Shown: positions 33,701 through 43,068 of the stretch, piece after piece
Position numbering within the stretch: position 1 is the stretch's first letter
Layout: each line of letters begins with the position of its first letter
From: Crotalaria pallida
Taxonomy: Eukaryota; Streptophyta; Magnoliopsida; Fabales; Fabaceae
NCBI GenBank assembly: GCA_037953625.1
Contig: CM075651.1
Location: forward strand, 138,102,501 to 138,166,500
DNA length: 64,000 nucleotides
Direction of reading: 5' to 3'
Translations under genes and position numbers: made by a program
The notes under the pieces: model-generated
Databases searched by the model: none
What the model was told of the DNA's origin: nothing
Seen by the model: only the letters and a program-made list of their open reading frames with translations

Positions 33701-33815
33701 TCACAAATCCATCACTTTTTGGAGTAAGTTCCATGAAGTGCGTTTTGTCTCCCGTCATGTGTCTCGAACAACCACTATCCAAATACCATTTGCGCTCTTT
33801 GGTTCGAAGACACAC
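30714..33815 (-). CDS. Copia Pol polyprotein (PR-INT-RT-RH)
   Basis: About 1033 codons, uninterrupted. Protease DSGCSRHMTGD near residue 13. A pre-integrase H-H-C-C block (WHRRIAHVN to CDSCQKCKQ). Integrase core HMDLFGP, RSDHGGEFEN and PEQNGVVERKNRIL give D, D and E. RT has QMDVKSAFLNG and the catalytic IYVDDIIFG near 718. RNase H has SDSDFAGC, STAEAEYIAA and HIEIRHHFLRD. INT before RT defines Ty1/copia. It has no ATG start of its own in context. It continues the gag frame after two stops (TGA 33831-33833, TAG 33816-33818), so expression probably needs stop readthrough. No internal damage seen. Confidence 0.93.
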   Translation of the reverse strand: MCLRTKERKWYLDSGCSRHMTGDKTHFMELTPKSDGFVTYGDNNKGKILGVGKIGNVSNLVIENVLYVEGLEHNLLSISQLCDMGNYVTFTPELCFIKSSIDDSVKFVGRRSNNTYLIDLDEITSLFSKCFKTFDDEIRLWHRRIAHVNVNQLNKLLRKDLVIGLPKLNFKLDGICDSCQKCKQVKSSFKPKNVISTTKPLELIHMDLFGPSQIKSLGGNYYGFVLVDDFTRFTWTLFLSAKSEVYKCFKKFAKLIQNQLSLKIVSIRSDHGGEFENTRIDAFCDKFGIDHQFSAPRTPEQNGVVERKNRILVELARTMLIESNVPKYFWADAVSTACYVLNRVLIRPHLNKTPYELLKGRKPNISHFHVFGCKVFVLNNGKEPVGKFDSKADEGIFIGYSTHSKAYRVYNKRTLTVEESVHVVFDESSKGDCVVSCDDNIGTFLDHENSTPQQMEENQNEDREVQAQDKDLAQEIQPQLPIAWKSNKNHPISNILGDIAKGVVTRRTLNNFCYYVAFVSQIEPKNIKEALQDDHWIMAMQEELNQFERNQVWELVPKPDDRPEIGTRWVYKNKLDESGIIVRNKARLVAQGYSQEEGIDYDETYAPVARLEAIRILLAFASIMNFKLFQMDVKSAFLNGYIQEEVYVSQPPGFESFEHPDYVFKLKKALYGLKQAPRAWYDRLSNFLLQKGFKRGTVDTTLFIERSGKDILLVQIYVDDIIFGATNDNLCKKFSELMQSEFEMSMMGELTFFLGLQIKQLSDGIYIHQSKYCRELLKRFGMDSCKSASTPMSVACYLDQDEAGKAVEVTKYRGIIGSLLYLTASRPDIMFSVCMCARFQAKPKESHLTAVKRIMKYLKGTTNTGLYYPRDAFLKVIGYSDSDFAGCKVERKSTSGTCHLIGNSLVSWFSKKQNCVALSTAEAEYIAAGSCCAQILWMKQQLSDFGLNLTKIPIKCDNTSAINLTKNPVLHSRTKHIEIRHHFLRDHVQKGDCVIEFVQTSDQLADIFTKPLPRDTFYKIRRELGIFDELTIS

Positions 33816-33833
33816 CTACAAAAAAAAATATCA
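33816..33833 (-). other. Gag-pol junction with two in-frame stops
   Basis: Reading on the minus strand: TGA (33833-33831), then TAT TTT TTT TTG, then TAG (33818-33816), then the pol frame. Gag and pol share one frame. SIRE-type elements are known to separate gag and pol by a stop that may be read through. A second stop 12 nt later is unusual. The T-run followed by TGTAG also resembles a 3' splice site, so splicing is an alternative. Confidence 0.75.
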
Positions 33834-35627
33834 TTTGGTTGACTTAGGTACCCAAGTGGTCTTGGGTCCTTTGTTGTTAGCATGGGGAGAAGTCCCCTTA
33901 ACAATCCAAATATATTCACCGCTTGGTATACCAAATTTCTTTATATTACATTTATTTGTGGTATGCCCAAAGATTCCACAATAATGACAAGTTGGGTTTT
34001 TAGAAATCTTATTCTTTGAAAATCCACCAACTTTGCGATAATTGCGTTTCTTAGGTTTGGTATAGCCAAGACCGGATCTATTGCTATTGTTCCTTTGAGT
34101 TGAAAGCAAATGATCTAATGAAGTATCTCCTTTCATGAGCCTTGCAAGTCGATCATTCAAATTAAAAACTTCTTTTTCCAAAGACTTGCAATTTTCACAA
34201 GATGGAGTCTCATTTGATTTCAATTCACAATTGCATGTAGAGTTTGCATAAATGAGTTCAAGAGTTTCATTTTGAAGCTTAAGTTCTTCTAAATCTTTTT
34301 GAAGTTCAATTATCTTTTCATGTTGCTTCATTATGAAATTCTTTCTTTCAACATTTATTTTAGCAAGTTTCTTCAACTCTTTATGCATCTCTACATACAC
34401 ATTGTACAATTCATTGAATGAAGGAGAATTAGAACTTGAGCTAGCATCGGAAAGATAATCTACCTCATTGACGTTCTCACTTGATTTAATGCTCGAAGAT
34501 TCCTCTTCATCAAGCTTTGTCATTAAACATAGATTTGCAAGTTCTTCATCATCCGATGAGCTAGATGTTGATTGACTCTCCACTTCATCCCATACTATGT
34601 AAGCCCTTTTTCCTTTAGATGAATTGAATTTTGAGTTGTCACCTTCCGACTTCTTAGAATGAGTTGGACAATTCGATCGATAGTGACCAAGCTTTCCACA
34701 TCCATGACACTTGATGTGATCCTTGTTAGTCTTATTTCTTGGTTGTGAGTCCTTAGAATCTCTTTGTCTATTTCTATTAAAGTTCCCCTTTTTCTTAAGG
34801 AACCTACCAAGCTTTTTAACTAGCAAGCCAAGGGTCTCATCATCTATATCGGAGTCCGAGTCATCCACTTGAAAGTTTTCCTCTTGTGCCTTAAGGGATT
34901 TTGAAGTTGATTTAAGAGCTATCCCCTTTTTCTTCCTATCGGCATCTTCATTCATGGATAACCGTCCAAGCTCCATTTCATGCTCTTGAAGCTTTCCGAA
35001 TAGAGTTGCTAAATCAATTTGATCCACGTCTCTAGCTTCCATAATGGCCGTCACCTTAGGTTGCCATTCCCTGCTAAGACATCTCAAAATCTTATTAACA
35101 ACTTCACCATTAGTTATAACTTTTCCAAGTGCAGAAAGATGATTAATGATATGAGTGAACCGCTTTTGCATGTCACCTATATTTTCATTAGGTAACATAC
35201 GAAAGAGTTCATATTCATGCATGAGTGTATTTAGCCTAGCCCTTCTAACCTCCGAAGTGCCCTCATGTGTGACTTGTAATGTGTCCCACATTTGTTTAGC
35301 ATCAACACATTGAGATACTCGAAAGAACTCATCATAAGAAAGAGCGGACGTGATGATATTTTTAGCTTTTAAATCAAATGCAACTTTCTTCTTATCATCA
35401 TTGTCCCAACTCGATTGAGGTTTAATTGAAACAACATCATTTACTTTCGTTTGAGGAACAAAAGGTCCATTCTCTATGGCGTTCCAAATTTCCATATCTA
35501 TGGCTTGAATAAAAATTTTCATGCGGACCTTCCAATAAGCGTAACCCTCACCACTGAATAGTGGAGGACGATTAATGGAAGTTCCTTCACCACCAAAAGG
35601 ATTTGAAATTGAGCCCATTGTTTCCAA
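33831..35627 (-). CDS. Copia Gag protein
   Basis: 598 residues. The N-terminus has the copia Gag region (NRPPLFSGEGYAYWKVRM, then AKQMWDTLQVTHEGTSEV and KFNL-like helices ending LGRLSMNEDADRKKKG). The first CCHC knuckle CHGCGKLGHYRSNC lies near residue 310 and the second CHYCGIFGHTTNKC near 548. Serine/acid-rich and coiled-coil segments lie between them. The extended Gag with a second knuckle is typical of SIRE-type elements. It ends WVPKSTK then TGA, in the same frame as pol. The METMGS start is about 60 bp from the primer site. Confidence 0.92.
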   Translation of the reverse strand: METMGSISNPFGGEGTSINRPPLFSGEGYAYWKVRMKIFIQAIDMEIWNAIENGPFVPQTKVNDVVSIKPQSSWDNDDKKKVAFDLKAKNIITSALSYDEFFRVSQCVDAKQMWDTLQVTHEGTSEVRRARLNTLMHEYELFRMLPNENIGDMQKRFTHIINHLSALGKVITNGEVVNKILRCLSREWQPKVTAIMEARDVDQIDLATLFGKLQEHEMELGRLSMNEDADRKKKGIALKSTSKSLKAQEENFQVDDSDSDIDDETLGLLVKKLGRFLKKKGNFNRNRQRDSKDSQPRNKTNKDHIKCHGCGKLGHYRSNCPTHSKKSEGDNSKFNSSKGKRAYIVWDEVESQSTSSSSDDEELANLCLMTKLDEEESSSIKSSENVNEVDYLSDASSSSNSPSFNELYNVYVEMHKELKKLAKINVERKNFIMKQHEKIIELQKDLEELKLQNETLELIYANSTCNCELKSNETPSCENCKSLEKEVFNLNDRLARLMKGDTSLDHLLSTQRNNSNRSGLGYTKPKKRNYRKVGGFSKNKISKNPTCHYCGIFGHTTNKCNIKKFGIPSGEYIWIVKGTSPHANNKGPKTTWVPKSTK

Positions 35628-35679
35628 GTAAAAAGGATCTTTTCGAAAAAGCTTTTTAAGGCTCGGATTTTTCTTCCGA

Positions 35680-35691
35680 GCTCTGATACCA
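35680..35691 (-). other. Copia primer-binding site, initiator tRNA-Met
   Basis: The minus strand reads TGGTATCAGAGC, two bases from the 5' LTR edge at 35694. Complementary to the 3' end of initiator tRNA-Met. Confidence 0.95.
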
Positions 35692-35693
35692 CT

Positions 35694-37224
35694 TGTTGGA
35701 AACCAACAAGCGGCTCAATATAGTCTAGAGGGGGGGTGAATAGAATATTGAAGCCTTATTACAGATTTTTCGTCCACCTAAGAGAATGGTTTTATGAAAA
35801 TAAATTTTCTTAAGAATTCAGTTCAGATTACTCGAGTAACTCAAGCCTTCACTCGAGTAATACGCAACCAAAAATAATTTCACTCGAGTATTCAGCAAAT
35901 CACTCGAGTATTACGAAAGCAAATTTTAAATCACTCGAGTAACAGAAAACCTACTCGAGTAATGTTTATAAACTGAAAGCAGATTACTCGAGTGACAAGA
36001 ACTTTACTCGAGTAAACTGGGTAAAATTCAATTTAAAACTTAGTTTTCAATGGAGTTCTTCAAGAATAACAATGCTATGATGATTCAACAAATTATGAAT
36101 GATTAATATGAACAATTTCAAGTAATATTAACATGCAATTTTAGATCAATTAAGTAGAATTAAGAAAACCCCAATTCTAACCTAAAAATGCAAATGTTAA
36201 TGAATTAATGAAATACAAGGAATGAAAATAAAAGAGACACAAGGATTTATCCTGGTTCACTTTCACCCACTTGAAAGCTACTCCAGTCCCCTCTTAAATC
36301 AAGAGAGATTCTTCACTAGAAATCTTCAAATGTAGATTTTACAATGTTTTAAGATGCAACTAGATTCTTAGTTCTCCTATCTTAAAACCCAACTCAAAGT
36401 GTGTACCAAACACTTTGATCTAATCTACCCCTTTTGAGAATTCTAGATTTCCTTGCTAATTGATTGAAGATGCTTCCAACCAATCCTCTTTTCTTGCTTT
36501 GATTTGATCCTCAAAGTCTTCCTTGTGAGATTCTTCACTTGTGTTGAAACTTCAATGATGCAATCACAAATTGCAAATCTTCAACAACCACTAAGAACAA
36601 AAATTATGATCCCAAGAATATTTGAACAATGATAGAAATAGAGTGAAGAATGAAAAGTTCTTTGTTGAATCTTGATAGCTCTTGAAAGATGTAAAAAATA
36701 GCTCTTGAGTTGCTTTTGAAAATCTATATAAAATTGTAAGAATGAAAGTATATCTCTTTGAAAGAGAAAATTAAGTCCTTTTAAAATTTTCCCAACACTG
36801 ATTGAATTACTCGAGTAAACCAAACAACGTCACTCGAGTGAAACATGTCAGATTAAGTTACTCGAGTGATGTGTAAACCATTACTCGATTAACCTGTCAG
36901 GACATAAATTACTCGAGTGAACCAATACTCATTACTCGAGTAAACTGATCAGAATCTGAATAAAAACAAAGTTTTTCTAAAATGATTTTCACAAGCTATT
37001 TAATCAAGATTTAAAGTATCTTCACTCTTAATCAGACATTATTTAAATATTCTTAAAATCACCTAAGCTACCCACACCAATGAGATGCATTGCATAAAAT
37101 AAAGATTACATTGAAATAGAATTAATAAAAATCCTAATTCTAATCTTCATGTGGTGTAGCTTGCTTGTTGCCAATGTTGTTGCTTGGAGAGAGATTGTTA
37201 GCATCAAAACATGAGAATCCTACA
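35694..37224 (-). repeat. Copia 5' LTR (1531 bp)
   Basis: Same length and, by eye, same sequence as 26715-28245, including the single degenerate palindrome (ACTCGATT). Followed by the target duplication GACTG (37225-37229). Confidence 0.93.
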
Positions 37225-37229
37225 GACTG

Positions 37230-38134
37230 CTCAAAAATTCTATGCATATTATTGGAATAACGAGTCAGCAAGGTAAAGCAATGAAATGTAATTATTGTGC
37301 TTTGTGTTAATTGATCATGCAATACTCCAAACTGATAATCATACACGTTGCGTAAATATAGTTTGTTTTATATGAGATCTCATTTAAAATTCTCTTTCGA
37401 ATCTTGGATGCAAGGAACCACGCCCGCTCGACCATCCAGATTTGTCTCTTTCCATACGAGCGCCGGGGCGCGACCCGGTAGCTACATCACTCGTATTTGG
37501 TCTATTTGTGACGCTTTGACAACTCTTTTGCCCTTAGTACGCCCGAATTTGATTGACCCTTGCAAATACCCAGGGCGCGACCATTTCAGGTATTCGCGTG
37601 AGCCTAAGTGTTTGGCCGAACACTTAAACTTTTAGCCATATCGTGGATGCGGGGAACGACACCCGCTCGACCATCCCGATTTTATCTCTATCTTAAGTGT
37701 TGGGTTTTGATAACCACTCCGGACACTTAGATCTTCCAAGTGCGGGGACTATGACCCACTCGGCCACTTGGGTGTATATCTTGCTTCAGACGTGTGATTT
37801 TCTTTCTTTCTCTTTCTTCTTTTCTCTTTTTTTTTGTACTCTTTCTTTTCTTTCTTTTTCTTTTTTTTTTGTTTCACACGTCTGAGCTTTTCTTGGTCTC
37901 TTTCAAATACTCAGGGCGTAACCGTTTCAAGTATTTGAGTGAATCTTTAAACATGAACTCTCATTCAAACAATTCTATATTTACGCTTAGCGTAATGTAT
38001 GCAAGAACAGTACCAAATCTTAAAAATGGTATCAATAACATTTTGAGAGCATATCCTGTCACGCCCTCAACATATCATGCAAAGATCATGCAGCAATTAA
38101 ATTTCAATCAGATGAATAATAGGAAACATGCAAA
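37230..38134 (-). other. Ogre-like element interior, middle block, first part
   Basis: Continues the sequence broken at 26714. Contains phrases such as GGGCGCGACC and CCCGCTCGACCATC (37420-37680) and a long pyrimidine-rich run at 37798-37872. Open frames are short and unrecognised. No coding function supported. Confidence 0.5.
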
Positions 38135-38296
38135 ATTTCTATTCCATTGTGCTCTTGCACAATTTCTATTCTGGCGTGCTCTTGCACAAGTTTTATTCTG
38201 GTGTGCTCTTGCACAATTTCTATTCTGATGTGCTCTTGCACGATTTCTTGTCTGATGTGCTCTTGCATGATTTTTGTTCTGGTGTGCTCTTGCACA
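38135..38296. repeat. 27-bp tandem repeat, six units
   Basis: The unit resembles ATTTCTATTCTGGTGTGCTC followed by TTGCACA. Six units with mild divergence start at 38135, 38162, 38189, 38216, 38243 and 38270. Each holds TGTGC-TCTT-GCACA, a 5-bp stem with a 4-nt loop. Because 27 is divisible by 3, both strands give open frames that look like repeat proteins. They are likely by-products. Confidence 0.9.
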
Positions 38297-39290
38297 TTTT
38301 AAATACTCATCCAGATACAATAATCATATTTCAATCAAATTGATGAACAATTAAAATCATGTAAAGATCATATCTTTCTTATTATGTTTTCTCGGGGGAG
38401 GTTCGTACCAACACGTCCGCTTATGTCTTTTTAATTGGGTTTGCTTTTGGGAGGTTAAGACCATCACGCATCAAGCCTCTAATGTCAACCATAATTTTCT
38501 TTCATGCATTCTTTCAAGATTTTCTAGTTGGGCGTGCTTAGGGGCGGTAAACCATCACGCCTAAGCACTATCTTAGAGTCAATTTGTCATGATAACTATC
38601 TATGATTTATTTATTGACATGTAAGCATGTGAGAGAATAATAATCATGCAAACTAATGTATGGAATTAAAATTAGGCAAGGTATAGTACTTAGCTTTGTG
38701 TCCTTTTGATGCCTTGTTCTTTATTCTGGCTTCTTGTCCAACTACGCCCTATTCTGGCTTCTTGTCCAACTACGCCGCTCCTTCAACTTTGGGCGTAGCT
38801 TCCACTTTGGGTATGAAGGGTGCACTTTGCATGGGCATCCAGCTCTTGAGTGTGATGAGCGCTCTTTTGACGTGGGCGTTTTCTTACCGATAGCTTATTC
38901 CGGCTTCCTATCTTCGTTTTTCATTGGATGCACGCCCTTCTGCTTTATTGGGGGCATTTTCTTACAAAGAGCTCAATTCCTGCTTCCTATCTTCGTTTTT
39001 TATAGAATGCACGCCTTTCTGCTTTGTTGAGGGCGTGTTTTCCGCTGAGTGTGCGTTCCATTTGGGCGTGCCATCTACTTTACCCTTTCTTTTTTAGCGA
39101 TCAAGTTCCCTCTACCCTCGAAGTTCTTGAGTGTACCATCTAGATTTTCTCCTTACTGGTTTTCTTTATTGCAGTTCTTGGGCGTGTTCTTTCTCTTTCT
39201 TTGAGGGCGTGTATTCCGCTTTGTTTTCAAGAACCTTCCTTCTTCGCTGAGCATATTCTTTAATTTGGTTGCAATGGGGCCATGGCTAAA
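38297..39290 (-). other. Ogre-like element interior, middle block, second part
   Basis: Non-coding. Dense in GGGCGT/ACGCCC words (38525-39210) and near-repeated phrases such as GGCTTCTTGTCCAACTACGC at 38728 and 38757. The transition to Athila sequence lies somewhere near 39.25-39.35 kb and is not sharply visible. Confidence 0.45.
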
Positions 39291-40505
39291 AGTGTCAGGT
39301 GGGATAAAAGAAGCAAAGGATAACACAAAGGGCTTATTTTAATAAAATCACCAATCTTCCCTTTTGAATTATGAAATGAGCAATGAAAGTGATTACAAAA
39401 ACACAACTCAACTCATTTGTTTCCCTTTTTCTTTTCTTCTTCCTTTCTATTCTCTTCTTTTTTTTTCGAAGAGATATAGAAATACATTTTTCAACATTTA
39501 ACACTTCTACCATTTTTAGGTAACATTCCACTCAATTGCTCATTTAAAAATTAAAAGGTACTTTCATAAAAATATTTCAATTAATGTTGGGTACCAAAGA
39601 AAATCATAATATCTCATCAAGCTCAAAGTGGGCAACTAAGGGAACATTATTTCTCAAAAATTGTTGAAGGCCTCAAAAACACAAACCTAAGTGCCTTAAT
39701 CATGTTCATGCATGCAATCAATTGTCAATTTTGAAAAGGTCACAAGTCAAGTTCTAGAACATTCAATCAAAGTGAACACACTCGTGAAAGAATTAGGAGT
39801 TTCATCACAATTTCATTAAGCATTACTCCTTCAAGTGTATAGGCTCAAATCTCACTGGTTAAGGTCAATTCACTAATCAATCATTCACAACAAGTTTGCC
39901 AAACAACTAATTTTCAAACAAAATTTCAAAGCTAAATCCAATTAGTACCTGGGTAAAACAAGTCAGAAATCACAATCAAGCATTTACACCTATCAAAGGG
40001 ACAAATCTCACACCTAGAATCAATGCCTACTCATGCCAGGACACAAACCAACACAAAGCCAGGGGAGAAATCAAGTTCAGAAATTTTTTTTTTATTTTGT
40101 TACCCTCCCCCAAACTCAGAATGTGGCTTGTCCTCAAGCAACAAATCGACCTACACTACAAAATAAAAATAAAATCTAGGGAAAAATGGAAAACTTCCCT
40201 CACATGCAGTGGTCCCTGTAAAGCACATGGGAGGCAACTCCCCCAAACTTATTCACCTGCAGCACAATTAATCTCAAAGTGAAAGAGGCACCACATAAAC
40301 ATCACAGGTAATTAAGTATAAAAAAAAACGACCACAAATATGAAGTAAAGTTAACCATGCAGAAAATGAAACAACTGTTTTTGGTGCACAGGTCTGTAAG
40401 TATCACACAAACTCAAAATCAGAACTTGTCTCACAATAATACCAAAGACTACCACACCCTCACTACCAACTGAACTACACAAATCATCAGCTACAACCAT
40501 AGAGC
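39291..40505 (-). other. Athila 3' non-coding region
   Basis: AT-rich with no credible gene. Contains the two polypurine motifs. The long non-coding stretch beyond the third ORF is normal for Athila-type elements. A copy of the 5' LTR sequence (TGTTGGGAATATTTC...) was looked for and not found. Confidence 0.55.
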
Positions 40506-41747
40506 TCAGAACCCGGCATCACTATCATCCAAATCCTCACCATCAGAAGAGTTATCTAATGTCCGCAACTCATCGGTCGTATAAGGTGGAAGAGGAAAAG
40601 GAATGCCCAGGTGGTTACCTATCGCACGCTGGTGTGCATCCCTCTCCTCATTCCGGCGCAGCTCCATCTGAAAATAATGAGTGTGGCGGAACTGACGGCG
40701 CAAAAGCCGCTCCATCATACGGGTCAAATCAGCGGTCGATCCCCCTTGGGATGGCTGAGGGTTTGGAATGGGTGGAACAACAGGAGCAGCAGGAGCTGGT
40801 GCTGGGGGCACACTCGGGGTAGCAGCGGCGGCAGCGGCACGTGCAGCACGCGAACCACGGGCAGCCGCTAGCGGTGGAAGACCAAGCTCCTCACCAGCTA
40901 TACCGTCAAATGTCTGAAGTTTCTGAGACCCCATCTGAGCCTGGCGCTTGAGATCACATAAATCATCACCAAAAAGTACACCGGCATCCTCACACAACCG
41001 GGTAATCAACCATGGCAGCCCAAAGGTACCCGGGGCAAATTCCCGGGCTATGTGAAAAATGTACTCAGACATAATCCATGCAGCATCAACCTCCAAGTTA
41101 GAAAATATGCCATAAACAATGCGAAGGATAGGGGGCTTGCACTCATACTCATGGGATTGGGGATAGATGTTGTGCATAATGAATTGGGCCCAGAATCTCG
41201 CCCAAGGATGCAAGTGCTTAGCATAAACATGCTTCACCGCATTAGTGCTCCTATGATAATTCCAATCCTTCCCCTCAAGAAAAAGAGCACCTTTCAATTG
41301 ATCATTTTCATCATTATTCAGAGTGGCTCTTCGGTAATACTCCACAAAGTTGGTCTCAAAGGGATAGTCCGGCAATCCTAAGACTCTAGCAATGTTATGG
41401 GCACCAAAAGAAATTTGTTTTCCCCGCACCCAACTCAAGCGACATCCTGGATTTTGTTGCTCACGATAATGAGCGTGGGCGAAAAACTCCCAAACTAAGG
41501 ACTTGCTAAAGGCAGGAGCAATACTCTTTGTAAAACAGGACCACTGGAGACTCACTATATGTGGTGTGATATGAGGGTTCCTAATGTTGTTAGGGTTCTC
41601 AAGGGTAGTCTCAGCCACTATCCCTTTCCCCTTACATTGTTGATCATAAAACACCTTAACCTCAGGATGTTCAAACGGTCTCCTAGTGATGGAGGATGAT
41701 GGTGCATGAATCCTAGGTCTCTTTCCCTGATCTCTACTGGTTGACAT
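40506..41747 (-). CDS. Third ORF of the Athila element: plant-retroelement accessory protein
   Basis: 413 residues, starting MSTSRDQGKRPRIHAP. The core has FYDQQCKGKGIV, SLVWEFFAHAHY, SWVRGKQISFGAHNIARVLG followed by LPDYPF, WARFWAQFIMHNIYP and AAWIMSEYIFHIARE. Then an alanine/proline-rich linker (residues about 295-340), a helical stretch (LTRMMERLLRRQFRH) and an acidic C-terminus (DGEDLDDSDAGF). The order 'FYa...', 'VRGk.i', 'i...lGLP' and the linker-helix-acidic tail match the general layout of the third ORF in the copia element at 28762-29958. It sits where Athila elements carry an envelope-like ORF, but no signal peptide or membrane helix is evident. Function unknown. Confidence 0.8.
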   Translation of the reverse strand: MSTSRDQGKRPRIHAPSSSITRRPFEHPEVKVFYDQQCKGKGIVAETTLENPNNIRNPHITPHIVSLQWSCFTKSIAPAFSKSLVWEFFAHAHYREQQNPGCRLSWVRGKQISFGAHNIARVLGLPDYPFETNFVEYYRRATLNNDENDQLKGALFLEGKDWNYHRSTNAVKHVYAKHLHPWARFWAQFIMHNIYPQSHEYECKPPILRIVYGIFSNLEVDAAWIMSEYIFHIAREFAPGTFGLPWLITRLCEDAGVLFGDDLCDLKRQAQMGSQKLQTFDGIAGEELGLPPLAAARGSRAARAAAAAATPSVPPAPAPAAPVVPPIPNPQPSQGGSTADLTRMMERLLRRQFRHTHYFQMELRRNEERDAHQRAIGNHLGIPFPLPPYTTDELRTLDNSSDGEDLDDSDAGF

Positions 41748-42148
41748 AGTGGTTAATTTCTCTTAGGCAATATAACAAACACCTAGTATGCACTAAATAT
41801 GACAATGCTCTAAGGTGCAAATACTAGAACTCTACTCCCTAATAATCACTAGTCTAGGCAAGAGATACTTAAAATCAACAAAACAACTCACTCTAATGCC
41901 AAAGACAGAACCAAAGAGAGGAATTCAAAATTGAAGCTTACCCACAAAGAGAGGAAAAATCAATGGAGAGAGAGAGAGACCAACATGCATGAATGGAGCA
42001 CGAGGGGAAGGATGGAGCAAGGATTGATGAGTTTCTTTTGTTGGAGATGGGTGTAGAGAAGAGGGGAATTAGGGTTTAAGATGAGGGAGAATATACGTAT
42101 GAAAGAGGGGATGAATGAGGATGTGGAGCAAGAGATACTTAACTGATG
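41748..42148 (-). other. Leader region of the Athila third ORF
   Basis: Non-coding. On the minus strand it has CT-rich runs (GAGAGAGAGAG on the plus strand at about 41966-41976), resembling a plant 5' UTR. A separate promoter for the third ORF is possible but inferred. Confidence 0.4.
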
Positions 42149-42385
42149 CAGGATCCGTGCGCCTGGGCGCGGTGGGGTGCGCCTGGGCGCACTTCGTTAA
42201 TTTGGAAGTGCTGCAGTGGAATAGTGCGCCTGCGCGTGATGGCCTGCGCCTGGGCGCACAAGGCTGCGCCTGGGCGCACCACGTTAAGTTCAATTCCCCT
42301 GTCCGAATTACTTTTGAAACCCCCTTTTTACCCTGTCACCCCCACTGCGCTTGGGCGCATACGAGCGCGCCTGAGCGCATGCACA
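42149..42385. repeat. GCGCCTGGGCGC palindrome cluster in the Athila spacer
   Basis: Six to seven copies or variants of the near-palindrome TGCGCCTGGGCGCA lie between pol and the third ORF. The same word recurs in the LTR at about 48947-49003. CpG-rich islands in otherwise AT-rich DNA. Confidence 0.85.
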
Positions 42386-42537
42386 GACCTGTATACCTTT
42401 TTTTTAAAACAATAAAGTCCTATACTAAAAGAAAAATAAAAGAAAAATTACTAGGAAGGAACTACTTACCACTGGGTTGCCTCCCAGCAAGCGCTTGTTT
42501 AATGTCCCGAGCCTGACGGTTGACTCTTTCTCCAGAA

Positions 42538-43068
42538 CTAAGGGTCTTTGAGCTCAACTGAGGATGAACTCTGATCAATGACTCCCCCATGATATGCCTT
42601 AAGTCGCTGTCCATTTACTTTAAAAGTGTCCCCAGTCTTGGGGTCCTTAATTTCAATAGCGCCAAAAGGTGAGACCTGCACAATCACAAAAGGACCAGAC
42701 CATCTAGATTTAAGCTTTCCAGGGAAAAGCTTAAGTCTAGAGTTAAATAACAAAACCAATTGTCCACGCTCAAATTTCTTATTAGTCAACTTCTTGTCAT
42801 GCCACTTTTTAGTTTTTTCTTTAAAATCACGAGAAGTGTTATATGCTTGCTCTCTGAACTCATCAAGTTCAGTGAGCTGCAATAACCTCTTCTCACCTGC
42901 AGGTTGCATATCCAAGTTCAAAAATTTAGTTGCCCAATATGTCTTGTGAAGTAACTCCACTGGCAAATGACAATTTTTACCATACACAACCTGAAAGGGT
43001 GACATGCCAATGGGTGTCTTATAAGCAGTTCTATACGCCCACAAGGCGTCATCCAATTTTTTGACCAA
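42538..43068 (-). pseudogene. Athila integrase C-terminal part, separated by a frameshift
   Basis: 176 codons in the frame adjacent to the main gag-pol. Starts with KKLDDALWAYRTAYKTPIGMSPF, which is the expected integrase continuation, and runs through HDKKLTNKKFERGQLVLLFNSRLKLFPGKLKSRWSGPF, the C-terminal DNA-binding part. The shift lies in an A-run (T-run 43057-43062 on the plus strand). It is a one-base indel, either real decay or a base-calling slip. Confidence 0.88.

Larger units (their letters stand above)
26715..37224 (-). mobile_element. SIRE/Maximus-type Ty1/copia retrotransposon, apparently recent
   Basis: Two 1531-bp LTRs (26715-28245, 35694-37224) with no difference seen by eye are flanked by the duplication GACTG (26710-26714, 37225-37229). 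On the minus strand the order is 5' LTR, initiator-Met primer site, gag, pol (PR-INT-RT-RH, the copia order), a long spacer, a third ORF, polypurine tract and 3' LTR. The total is 10,510 bp. The element type is known for an extra ORF downstream of pol. Confidence 0.95.

Noticed and set aside
30715..36000. Plus-strand open frames opposite the copia genes, for example 33559-33984
   Set aside because: They are complements of conserved pol and gag coding. No independent domain.
25467..38296. CRISPR-like regular repeats
   Set aside because: Direct tandem units without unique spacers of constant length, in plant nuclear DNA.
38104..38343. Repeat proteins on both strands of the 27-bp tandem array
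   Set aside because: Period 27 keeps frames open automatically. No start context, no recognised domain.
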